Part shown: one piece after another, positions 1-10,798 of the stretch
Numbering within the stretch: position 1 is the stretch's first letter
Layout of the letters: each line of letters opens with the position of its first letter
Origin: Erythrophleum ivorense
Taxonomy: Eukaryota; Streptophyta; Magnoliopsida; Fabales; Fabaceae
Assembly (NCBI GenBank): GCA_026724425.1
Contig: JAIUCV010000346.1
Span: 434,001 to 498,000, forward strand
Direction of reading: 5' to 3'
DNA: 64,000 nucleotides
The notes under the pieces: model-generated
Told to the model about the DNA's origin: nothing
The model's input: the letters and a program-made list of their open reading frames with translations, nothing else
Database searches by the model: none
Program-made: the position numbers and the translations under genes

Positions 1-1433
1 TATAGGAACCCACCTAAGGATCATGTGGGGCAATGAGCCTCCTTGGCATCCATTGGGTATTAAATTTACATTTTGATACATTTTAGGTTTCAATGGCTTG
101 CATCGAATTAATTCTAAAAAAACATAGAAGGAAAAGTTTTTCAACAAAAGGACAAGAAAAATTCAAAAAGAAGATAAAAAAGGGAGAGAGAAAAAGATAG
201 GGCAAAGAAGTACAATCAATTTTGTAAATTAAACATGCAAAATAATTTTGAAACCATTCTTGTTTTCAAAAGCCTAAAGTGATTTCCATTTTCCTCCTCA
301 CTATTCACCCAAAAAAACAAAACAAAACAAAACAAAGACTAAAAAACAAAAAACAAACAATAGAACTCAAAAGAGAAAGAGAATAATAACAATAACAAAA
401 GGGAACATAAAAGTGAAAAAATTTACCTCTTTTTCAATCTTTTAAATTTTTTCCAAGTTCCTCTTTTTTAAAAAAATAAAATAAAATAATTAAAGAAAAA
501 CAAACCAAAAAAATTGAAAAGACTTAAATAAAAAAATGCCATTTTACTTTTTGTAATTTTAACTTAGGTATCTTACTTTTACCTTTAAAAATAAATCTTT
601 ACACCTTAATTAATCAAGGATAAAAATAAATTAAGAAAAATTAAAAAAAAGGGTAAGAGGAAAAATCGTAAAAAAAAAGTATATGAAAAGAGCAAAGAAA
701 TAAAATTAACTTTGATCTTAGCAAATTAAAACACATTAAAAAATTTTGAACCCGTTTTATTTGCTAAAAGTGAAAGTGCTTCTTATTTTCTTTCTCTTTC
801 CTCCATAAAAGAAAAGAAAAATAAAACAAAACCAAAACAAAACAAAACAAAATAAAAACAAGAACAAAGAAAAAGACAAAAATAAAACATAAACAAAAGA
901 AAAAACCAACCAACGTAACTCTTAGTCGAATTACGTGGACTTTGATCCCTCTCGAAGGGTACGTAGGCTCTAGGCTCTCATCCTTGGTCAAGTCCGTCCT
1001 TGTGAATAAAATTTTTTTTTCAACTTGTATATTCTTGATTTCTTTTCTTTTATTTTTATTTTCTAATTTTGTTTCTTTAATTTCTTTCTTTCTTTTTACT
1101 TTTAATTTCATTTCTTTTATTTCTATCTCTTATTTTGTATGTAATTTGTTAGGGAGAATCAAAATAAATTAAAGGCCGTATTGATTTTGCACAACTAATT
1201 TAGGGTAACCGTTCTTAACAACGGGTGTTGTGGAGTACCTAACACCTTCCCCACTCATAATCAACTTCCAAACCTATTTTCTGATTCGCAGACTATTTTT
1301 CTTGTTTTCTTCTTATAAAAAGGTTTTTTCCAAAATTTTACCTTTTTAAAAATAAAAATTTGGTTGCCACTCTACTTTTATTGTAATTTTGATTTTGATT
1401 TGGGGCCACGCGGTCACATTTTCGGGTGTGACA
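1..1433 (+). repeat. LTR-like repeat, 3' part, AT-rich, cut by window start
   Basis: Purine-rich and A-rich sequence ending in TTCGGGTGTGACA at 1421-1433. It shares its last ~250 bp (a 'locations of CTAACACCTTCCCCACTCATAA' type stretch, a GGTTGCCACTCTAC stretch, then the CACATTTTCGGGTGTGACA end) with 36.6-38.0 kb of this window, so it is a dispersed repeat and not a gene. Within it a block with GCAAATTAA...TTTGCAAAAGCCTAAAGTG is repeated about 490 bp apart (near 230-320 and 715-810). The TG/CA-type end and the wording of the end resemble 3' LTR ends of Ty3/Gypsy elements of the Tat/Ogre kind; that family name is inference. The open frames on both strands here are low-complexity and not credible genes. 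Confidence 0.5.
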
Positions 1434-2410
1434 TTGTACATATGCATGAAAATTTTGCTTTGGTAACTGAAATTCATATCTCACCCCGTTTTATAGGCTA
1501 ATAATTTCAGGTGGAGGTTCCTCAGGTAAGAAAAAGGAAAAGTAAGTGGATGAACATCTATGAGATGAACCTATGTGTGGATACTCTATACTTGATTAAT
1601 TTGACTTAAAATAGATGCTAATTTTTGTGATTCATTTTGTATGGCATCATCATGTACTCATATTGCCAAATGTTGGTATTTTGATATTTTGTAACCAAGG
1701 ATGTATCTAATAGGAGAACAAACCTTGCAGTAGTTGAAACAAGATGCATGTACTCACTTATAATCTAATGTGGAACCTTGCTAATATAGAAGTATGACTT
1801 GTCACTTAAGAGTATAATCATGTGTTGCCCTAAATGATGATCTTGACTAGCATTATATGGAACCTCTGTTGCAATACATATATGAATGATGTTATTAGGA
1901 CTTGTGTATCTTTGCCTCCATAATATATTCATATGCTGGTATGTATAGTGGTAATCAATTATCATGAATTCCCCTTAAGCCTATGATTAGTATGGGTTAA
2001 TAATTAGAGCATTTGGGAGCCATGAGGTCTAGAGAAATCATGATTGATGGTTAGGGAGGCCTTAGAATTCACCAAGAGTGATGGGTTTATGGTTAAGAAG
2101 TGAAAAAGTAAGAGCATAGGATCAGAGGGGGTTTGAGTCATGGCCAAGACTATATAAGCCGCAGCTAGGACCATTATAGAACTGTGGTTTGCCATAGTGT
2201 AACATGCCTTGCCATGACACAAGGAGAGAACTTCACCCAGGGAGGGTTCCAAAGAGCAACTTCACCATGGTAAGAATCGAGAAGACCAACAATAGTGTCC
2301 CAGTAGCTTACCTCACTATGGCGCAAGAAAAGCTCGTCGCAGCATGGATCGAGAAATCTTGAACAGTAAGGTCCAAAAAGTAATCTCACCACAACGTTGA
2401 AGGCCTAGGT
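1434..2410 (+). repeat. Gypsy LTR fragment, continues after the nested LTRs at 15217
   Basis: Around 1480-1530 the plus strand reads CTCACCCCGTTTTATAGGC, then AATTTCAGGTGGAGGTTCCTC. This is the block seen in sense orientation in the other long LTRs here (compare the minus strand at 52.98 kb). About 0.65-0.9 kb downstream (2190-2400) come short spaced motifs such as TTGCCATAGTG, TTGCCATGACA, TTCACCATGG and CACTATGGCGC, matching the layout of the 51.2-54.5 kb LTR. The series seems to resume at 15217-15336 (GTCATGGTAGG, GTCATGATGTC), on the far side of the nested LTRs. No gene is visible. Both boundaries are uncertain. Confidence 0.4.
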
Positions 2411-4836
2411 TGTCATACCCAGAGGATTCCTATCATATTCACAATAAAACATAGGTTCATAACTTTGTTATTCTCCTTACCATAAAAATTCTCATTCCGT
2501 TGAGGAGAAATGAAAGCTAACAAAGTTATCACTAACTTAAATTTTTGGACCTATTTTTGTGAAATTTCTTTACCCCATCAAATGTCATCTAAAAAATCAT
2601 AAAAATTGGTAGGGTGAGTCTTTATAATGTAAATCAAAAGCCACTAAAACAATTTTTGAAAATTCCTAGGGATGATCCCTTAACCAGTGCCATTTAGATC
2701 ACTACCTGGTTTGAACTCGTTATACCATATGTTCCCTATTTTTGACTTAGTTGGCCTAGTAAACGAACTCAAAAAATTCTAGAACTTTCCAAATTTGAGT
2801 TCATATGTCTTACCTACATTCCCATAAAATTTCATGAATTAATTCATTCATTTACCTATTTAACAAGATTTATTATAAATCCTGCTTAGAGTTGTCCCAT
2901 ACAGAAGTTAAGTTGAATTAGTACCTTATTGCCATGATCTAACTTGTTCCAAAAATTTTGTACCTTTCTAAATCTTAAGTTCAAAGGATGGAGAACTCAT
3001 TATATAAATTTGGGCTCATAAATCCCCCTTCTAACTATTTCTACAAGAAGCAGACATCAAGTACCTAGAGTGCATACAAATCTGACTTTCTAGCTGGATA
3101 TACTCTATCATTTTTCAACCAAACTCAGGGAATTCATGCATAAATTTTAAAATGGTCTCCCTAACATCAAACAAGCATAGACCATTATTCTATAATTATT
3201 CTTAAGATTATGATAATCAATTTCATGCAAAAGCAATAATTAAAGTTATTTTTACATGTAAATCAACACTTCTGTTAGATATTGTCATCAAATTGCATAG
3301 AAAGTTATTCATGTGCTATTATCATACAGATACAAAATAGAGGATTACAAAACAACTTTAAATTCTTAAAACTAAGGTCATACTTTAACATTTTACCCTA
3401 TTTAAAGGATTTACAAAACTAGCTATAAGAACAACACGTAGTATACTAGTTTGTTTATTTATTTTCTACTTGTTTGACTCCGTCTACGGTATAACTGATA
3501 CCTGGAAAAATAGTTAGCTTTGTAATGAGATAAAATCCCAGTAGATAATAATGTATTCAAAGAATATGCATATAAACAGCACTAAATATCATCTAGGGTA
3601 CATTCGATACATAATTTAATGTAGGAGCATGCAATTACCAAACAGTAGCATACATTCATTCATTAGGCTAATGTACTTTAGTCATTGGCCAATAACAGTG
3701 ATCTAATACTCATAAGAGCCAATTTAGTAGACATACATGCAACCATACACAGCATAGAAAATTTATGAATTATTCAGCACAATTACATACATAAACAAAA
3801 AGAATACAATGTTAACTACATGTTCCGTTATCGCAATTCTGTCAATTTAGTCCCTAGCCCTTGGCACAATTCTTTCCATATAATTTCAATCACATAATAC
3901 CTTAACTAAGAACAAGTCATGAGCAAGATTTGAAGTACAATTAAGCTACTAATTTCCTATACGTACATTTTAATTCTCTTCCATTAGTTGGAAATTTGAG
4001 TTCTTAATTTGAAAATAATCACATCTTCGTTTCCTTTTCTTCTCATTAATTGAATACCAATTGAATTAATTGTGTTGAGTTTAAGGCCTTAAAATCTAGT
4101 CTTAAATCTTTATTTGTATGGCAATTTAGTCCCTAATTACTAGTTTTCCTAGCCTTGGTATATCCATTTCCAATGGTGGCAATTATGTATATATGTACTA
4201 TGCATAATATCTAACTACATGGTTCCATTTGGTGTCAAAACATCCTTCATACATGTTGCCCTTTTGTGCTATCCCTCTTATTCAATTTAAGACATTCCTA
4301 AGGTGCTATTCTCATAGCCAACTAGGTATACATAATTTCCTTTCCATTTCACCCCCACTCTCAACCTAATTGGTTTCAAAGGGGAAGAGTTTAAGCACTT
4401 ACCTTTCAAGACCCGTGGCTCCCTCCCAAGTTTCTCTAATGTTTGTTTCTTGAATGTTCTATGGCTGTCCAACAATGCAAAGTATCCTAACTCAAAATTT
4501 TAACTAGGTAGAATGAAAGCAATTTGAAGATAAACTAAATTTCCTATTCTTACCTTTGATGAAATCTCTTGTACCTACGGTTTATTTTCTCATCCTTTCA
4601 TTCCCATGGCTATTCAAGTTCTTTTTCTCTTCTTACCACTATTTCTTTTGACCTAAATGGAGTTAAGGTGGAGGACGATTATTGCAATGGACACATCATA
4701 CTTCCTAACCGATAGTGGAAACAATTAAACAAATTTAAAATTCATTCCTCCCATTTCTTGTTCGATACCATGCAAGGTGGCAACATATATATATATATAT
4801 ATATATCTTTCCCATCTAGTTAAGGTATATTGAATG

Positions 4837-7726
4837 TGTAACACCTTCTTTTCTAGCTCATACTCATCATGCCTTATATGCTCATATACATCTAGGAAGA
4901 CTAAAGTGAGATCTCCCTTCCTTAGATGCTTGCACTTTCTTTATACTTTAGCATGGTTAAAATGTATTTCAATGTCACATGGACCGAGTGCGCTCATTTT
5001 ATGCATCCTCATATTTAATTTCACCATTACAACTCATTTCAATCTCAAAAACACGATTTAAACTCATGGAAACCGAAAAGTGGTATGAATCATGCAAGCT
5101 CAATTTCGACCATACTTGGCCTCATTTCTGGGCAGAGTTTGGAAATTCATAACTAAATACAGAAAAATAGAAAACATATGATCTCGGTCATTCTAGAAAT
5201 ATTAGGACGTCTACTTCATACTAAAAATATGTGGAAGTCTTAAAATCTCACATATAATGCGTTTGACACGCGAAAACATCTGCAGGTCGGAGGGGTTCCT
5301 GATACTGTCACAGTTTACTGATATAGACTTTAGAAATGTCTAACTAATTCCAAAAAAATCCAATGCTTATAAAAAATATCACTATGGAAATATGTGGATG
5401 TTAGATAGGGAGGAAAAATATCTTCAGATCAGTTCATCAAGCCAAACTCCCAGAAACTGATGGAACAGTACCTCGGGTCTGGCAAGGTGACTGATGCTGG
5501 GCAGGAACTTCGAAATTACATATCTTCCTCTCTAGACCTCCAAATGAGGTGCTTCCAGTTCCTACAAGTCACTGTGACTATCTAGTTTCCATCTATAAAA
5601 TTTCGTAGTCATTGGATTACGTTTGCCCCTCGGATGACACGATTTCACAACTGACCAAATGAACAGTATTTATGAAATCCGAATTTCTGATTCCAACTTT
5701 GAAAAATCATAGAAAATTCTATAGACCTCCAAATGACTTGATCTTTAGCTTCCCAAAAATCCCTAGAAAAGATCTAGTGACATGATAAATTTCAAGGAAA
5801 GAAGAGGTCATTTGGTCAGATTTCGACATAAGGGAGCAAAGTGCCACTTTCTCTTGCAAAAAGGGGTTCCAAGGACCCAACTTGGCTTCTCCTACTTCTA
5901 AGGCTCTATGAGCACGTGGAATAGCATCAATAGGGGCTATCAAACATGGCTCAAGTGTCTAACAACCCAGATTTGCAAGACTCACTCTCCCACATTCATT
6001 TATACACCCATGTGGCCAATGCTAAAATCATGCTTTTCATACAAGCTTGCTACGTTATTCAAAATGGTGCTCATTATCATACATATATCGTAAATACATT
6101 CATTTACAAGGATTCATAGATGCTACATCATATACATCATTAGTTTACACTTCTTGACTTAACTACAAAATAATTACAAGAGGCTCTTTTACAATTTTTC
6201 ACTAATCTCCCTAGCTTTAAGCTTGGTGGCTCCCATCTCTTGCCTCACTTGATCCACCTAGCATGGTAGGATGGTGGAGAGGGGGAGTGAGATTCAAAGA
6301 ATCTCAATAGCTCATCTCTCATTCAATCATACACAAAGCATGCAAACAAGTCTCACAATGTATGCACGGGCATATTAGCATGTGAAGTCATAAGAAAAGC
6401 ATTTACAACATTTGAATAGGCCATACATAAGAAAATCATTTTCAACATGTGAGTAGGCCATATATAACATATAAAAGCTTGTCAAGTGAAGGGATTAGCC
6501 TCACCCACTCACTTGTGAATTTTGGACTTGCCTCACCCATTCTTTAAGAGGTTTTTAGACTCAACCCTTACTCTTGGAAGTCAACCTCACTTTTAGGAAA
6601 CTCTTTACTTTGTCTCAACTAACTTGAGGGTTTTTGGCTCATCCTCACCATGACTAGAGGGTTGTTGGCTTTTCCATACTCAAGCAAACCAAAACAATCA
6701 CATAAAAACATCATTTCAATTCATAAGGTATCATCATGCCAGCATACTTCTCATGGTTCAAGACATACATACACACAAGCAAGACAATGTAAGCACACAA
6801 TTATGCATGAGAGAAGGGGGAGAGAGCTACCTTATTGGCTAATCTCAAACTTTCCCTTTCAATTTGTCTCCTCCCTTATGGTTTTCACAATCACCTCTAG
6901 ATGGGAGTGCTTCTTTTGAGCCTAACCACATAAGAAACATGGAATTACTCTCTTAACACTTTATTCATAAGCTAGGGATTTCTTTCTAGTAAACCCTACA
7001 AGCATATAAGAGCTAGGGGTTCTTTCTCTCACTAGAAACTCATTAACTCTCCTTCCTCTCTCAAGAAAGGAAGCAAGGGAGAATTAAAAATATGTGAGTC
7101 TTGGTCTTCTTCCAGAGGGGTTTTCTACTCTCCTTCCTCTGAACCAAGCTCAAAACATGGCTACTTTAACTACCAAAACCGTAGAAAGAGAGGATAAGGA
7201 GAGAAGAACAACATGCTAAGAGAAAAGCCATGGAAATCCTTACCTTTTCTTGTTCTTCCTTCCTCCTCTAGGCTTCTCTCTCCCTCCTCCGCCCTTTTCT
7301 CTGTCTCAGAAGGAGCTTAAGTCAGTTACAGAGTGAAAGAAGGAGTTGGGATGTTTTCAAAAGTCAAATCCTCTTTTTTCACGCTTTTTTGGACTAACTC
7401 TCGCTATAGCGAGCCATAACTCTCGCTACGGCGAGCTCGTGTCAGTCCCAAACCCCTGTTTTTGCTATGGCGCATGCTACAGCAAGCTACGCCCTGGTTT
7501 TTGTATGGGGTGCCATTACTCGCTATAGCTAGAAGCATTTTCACTATAGCTAGAAGGCACTCTCGCTATAGCTAAACCATTTCTTGCTATAGCGAACAGG
7601 TACATTCGCTATAGCTAAGCTAGCTAGCAGACTTAGAAAATTTTCAGCCCTTCGAAAATTTTCAGCTTTTCTTTTCTTTTTCTTTTTCCTTTCTTTCTTT
7701 CTTCTCTCTTTTTCCTGGTTGTTACA
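4837..7726 (-). mobile_element. Solo LTR of a Ty3/Gypsy element, 2890 bp, TSD GAATG
   Basis: Begins TGTAACACC at 4837 and ends TTGTTACA at 7726. It is flanked by the exact 5-bp repeat GAATG (4832-4836 and 7727-7731). TG...CA ends, a 5-bp TSD and no internal gag-pol define a solo LTR left by unequal recombination. Sense is taken as minus because the block GAGATTCAAAGAATCTCAAT (6290-6310) is antisense to that of other copies. Inside are the 31-bp minisatellite (about 6480-6670, degenerate) and the palindromic 21-22-bp array at 7400-7620. It is the inverted counterpart of 7884-10705: for example 5120-5140 (CTGGGCAGAGTTTGGAAATT) matches the reverse complement of 10400-10420. Short frames inside are noise. 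Confidence 0.87.
7400..7620. repeat. Array of ~14-bp imperfect palindromes at 21-22-bp spacing
   Basis: Units of the form CTCGCTATAGCGAG begin at about 7400 (perfect palindrome), 7422 (CTCGCTACGGCGAG), 7462, 7474, 7519, 7541, 7562, 7583 and 7605. Later units are decayed (CTCGCTATAGCTAG). Spacing is 21-22 bp for neighbours, roughly two DNA helix turns. It lies 0.1-0.33 kb from the presumed 5' end of the solo LTR, where U3 promoter or enhancer sequence would be expected. Function unknown. Confidence 0.8.
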
Positions 7727-7757
7727 GAATGGATAATCCATAGGCCCACAGTTAGAA

Positions 7758-7790
<33 letters not shown>

Positions 7791-7883
7791 AGTGTCCGAG
7801 TGGGTTTCCATGCACACATGTGGTGAAAATTTTCAAATGGCTACTTATGATTTAATTATTTTATTTCTCCTCCACTTGTCCCT
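7727..7883. other. Spacer between the two inverted solo LTRs, with an AT microsatellite
   Basis: 157 bp of the older host LTR left between two independent insertions. It starts with the TSD copy GAATG and ends with the TSD copy TCCCT (7879-7883). It holds an (AT)n run at about 7758-7789 and would be the loop of the 5.9-kb inverted repeat. No gene. Confidence 0.75.
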
Positions 7884-10705
7884 TGTAACAGCCAAGAAAA
7901 AGGAAAGAAAAGAAAATAGAAAAGAAATAGAAAAGGAAAGGAAAAGAGAAGCTAGAAAATTTTCGAAGAGCTGAGAATTTTCTAAGTCTTCTCGCCATAG
8001 CGAGATATGGAATCGCCATAGCGAGAATGCCTCTTCGCCGTAGCGAGTATGTTCCTAGCTATAGCGAGTGCGGCATTCCATACAAAGATCAGGGAGTTGC
8101 TCGCTGTAGCGACGCCATAGCGAAGGCAGAGGTCTGGAACAGACACGAGCTCGCCGTAGCGAGGTCACTAACTCGCTATAGCGAGAGCGGTCCAGAAAAG
8201 CGAGAAAAAGAGAATTTGACTTTTTAAAAGCGTCCAAATCTCTTCTTTCTTCTTCTAACCGACTCAAACTCGTCTTAGGAGAGAGCAAAGGGCGAAGGAG
8301 AGAGAGAGAAGCTGAAGAGAAGAGGAAAGCACAAGAAATGTATGAATTTTCATGGCTTCCTCTTAGTAAGTTGCCCTTCTCCCCTTTTCCCCTCTTTCCT
8401 ACGGTTTAGATGATAGAAAGGGTTAGGTATTGAGTCCGGTTCAGAGGAGAGAGAGTGGGAAACCATTCTTGAGAGAGATTAGAAGTAGATAGTCTTCTCT
8501 TTCTTGCTTTTCCCCTTTCTTAAGAGTTGAGAAAAGAGAGGGATAGCTCATGGGCCTTAGAGAGAGGAAAGACCTAGAGTGAGAAGCTCAGTAGAGCTGA
8601 TTAGAAGTGATCCCTAGCTTAAGAATTGAGTATTGAAGTATTGATTCCATGCTTCTGTGTGGTTAGACTCAAGAGGAACTCTCCCATCTAGAAGTTGTTG
8701 TGAAACCAACAAGGGAGGAGACCATTGACAGAGCAAGTAGGAAATAGCCAACAAAGGTAGTTCTCTCCACTTTCTCTCATGCATAATTGTGTGTTTACAT
8801 TGTCTTGCTTGTGTGTATGAATGATATGAGCTATGAGAAGTGTGTTAGCATGATTATGTGATATGATTGAGATGATGTTTTAAATGCTTGATTGGTTTGC
8901 TTGAGGGAATGGAAAAGCCAATAACCCTATAGCCAAGGTGAGGATGAGCCGAAGCCCTAAGTTGGTTGAGCCATGTCTCCCAAAAGTGAGGTTGACTCCC
9001 AAAGAGTAAGGGTGAGTCTAAGTACCTCTAAAGTATGGGAAGGCAAATCCAAAAGCCATAAGGGAAGGGGTGAGGCCGATCCAAGTACCCAGCGAGCTCA
9101 TGAATGTTATCCATGGCCATTTCACATGTTTTAAATGTTTTTCATCATGTTTTATATGCTAACATGCCATACATGCATAATGAGACTTGTTGCATGCAAT
9201 ATATGTATGTTTGAATGAGAGTTGAACTACTGAGATTCTTCGAATCTCACCCTCCCTCTCCATCATCCAACCATGCCAGGTGGCCCAAGTGAGATAAGGG
9301 ATGGGAGCAACCACCACCAAGCATGAGGCTAGGGATAGAGATGAAGAAGAATGTAAAGAATTCTTGTATATGGATCTTGTACATGAGATGTAAATGATGT
9401 ATATGATGTAGTTCCTCATAGTTTTGTAAAACCATGTATATATTAATGATGAATGTATGAGAATGAGATTTATGATGAATGAAAGAGCATGGTTGAATGA
9501 GAAAGAACCAATGATAGCCTAGTATAGATGGGTGCATAAGTGGGCATGGGGTAGTGAGATTCCCCAATCTAAGTTATTAGACACTTGAGGCATGATTGAT
9601 AGCTCCTATAGATGCTTTCTCATGTGCTCAAGGAGTCATAGAAGTAGAAAACTTAAGATTGGACCCCATTAGCCACACTTTTGGCCAAGAAAGAGCCATT
9701 TTGCACATGATGTCATAGAATAGCCATATGACCTCTTCTAGTTATGAGATTTGACATGGAGAGCTAGATTATGTTTAGAGCTTTCTGGGAAGCTAGAGTT
9801 CATGTCATTTAGAGGTCTATAGCATTTTCTATGATCATTCAAAGTTGACATCAGAAATCCGAATTCCAGAAAATCACTGTTCATTTGGTCAGTTTGAGAA
9901 ACGTGTCATCCGAGGGGCAAACGTAGTCCGATGGCTACGAAATTTTATACACAGAAACTAGATGGTCACAGTGACTTGTAGGAACTGGAAGCACCTCATT
10001 TAGAGGTCCAGAGAGGAAGTTATGCAATTTCGAAGTTCCTGCCCAGAATCAGACCCCAACCAGACCCGAGGTACTGTTTCATCGGTTTCCGGGGAATTGG
10101 CTTGGTGGACTGATCTGGAGATATTTTTTTCCTCTAGCTAACATCCACATCTTTCCATAGAGATAGATTTTATGAGCATTGGATTTTTGTGGAATTAGTT
10201 AGACATTTTCAAAGTCCATATCAGTAAACTGTGACAGCAAAGAAGTCCCCTCTGACCAGTGAACTATTTCGATGTCAAACGCAGAATGAGTGAGATATTG
10301 AGACTTCTAAGTATTTTTACCATGAATTAGACGTCTCAAGCTTTCTAGAATGACCCAGATCATGCAGATACGATTTTTCTGCATTTAGTTATGAATTTCC
10401 AAAGTTAGCCCAGAAAAGGAGCAAAATCTGCCCATAGCGAAAATGCATGTCTCTAATCCCTTTTTGCTTTCCATGAGTTTAAAGCATATAGTGGGGATTG
10501 AAAGAAGTCTCAAAAGAGTAATTGAGCATGAGGAAGGATAGAGAGAGCTCAACCGGTCCATATTACTTCTAAGTGGAGCTCTACCCACACATAGTGCCAT
10601 AGAGAGAGCAAGCATAAGGTAGAGATAGTGTCTCCCTTGTGAGTTCCGCATTGCCCATATGGGCTAGTGGCATGTTGGGTATGAGCTAGAGGTTAAGGTG
10701 TCACA
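7884..10705 (+). mobile_element. Solo LTR of the same Gypsy family, 2822 bp, opposite orientation, TSD TCCCT
   Basis: Begins TGTAACAGCC at 7884 and ends AAGGTGTCACA at 10705, with the exact duplication TCCCT at 7879-7883 and 10706-10710. It is the inverted homologue of 4837-7726 over essentially its whole length. In sense order it has the palindromic array (7991-8186), a purine-rich leader (about 8270-8620), the decayed 31-bp minisatellite (about 8900-9080), the GAGATTCTTCGAATCTCACC block (9233-9252) and the tail. The different TSDs show two separate insertions rather than one element with long inverted ends. No coding capacity. Confidence 0.87.
7991..8186. repeat. Second copy of the 21-22-bp-phased palindrome array
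   Basis: Cores read TCGCCATAGCGA, TCGCCGTAGCGA, AGCTATAGCGAG, TCGCTGTAGCGA and TCGCTATAGCGA. Starts are at about 7992, 8013, 8035, 8056, 8101, 8112, 8151 and 8173; most steps are 21-22 bp or a multiple. The palindrome arms (TCGC/GCGA) are kept while the central bases vary (C/T A/G), the pattern of compensated or selected palindromes rather than simple decay. It is preserved better here than in the 7400-7620 copy. Confidence 0.8.
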
Positions 10706-10798
10706 TCCCTTCCCCACCGTGCATGCTAGGTGTCTTCATCTTAGATTAAATAAGCTATTATATTAGGTGTGATTCATGACAATTTCCCATGACTAAAT

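Noticed and set aside
764..1172. Overlapping long frames on both strands (115 and 76 codons).
   Set aside because: They translate A-rich/T-rich low-complexity repeat sequence (Lys/Glu-rich one way, Phe/Leu-rich the other) and lie in a dispersed repeat.
7400..8186. Possible CRISPR-like array (short repeats at regular spacing).
   Set aside because: The units are 12-14-bp degenerate palindromes with 7-10-bp spacers in plant LTR DNA. Repeat and spacer sizes do not fit, and CRISPR does not occur in plant nuclear DNA.
7550..8288. Frames on both strands around the palindrome arrays and AT microsatellite.
   Set aside because: They read through the TCGC/GCGA array and (AT)n tract inside solo LTRs, with no domains and repeat-driven length.
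9159..9567. Minus-strand frames of 86 and 106 codons.
   Set aside because: They lie within the solo LTR 7884-10705, antisense to it, and are not kept open in the homologous LTRs.
4837..10705. Reading the inverted repeat as one transposon with very long terminal inverted repeats.
   Set aside because: Each arm has its own LTR ends and its own distinct 5-bp target duplication, which proves two separate insertions.
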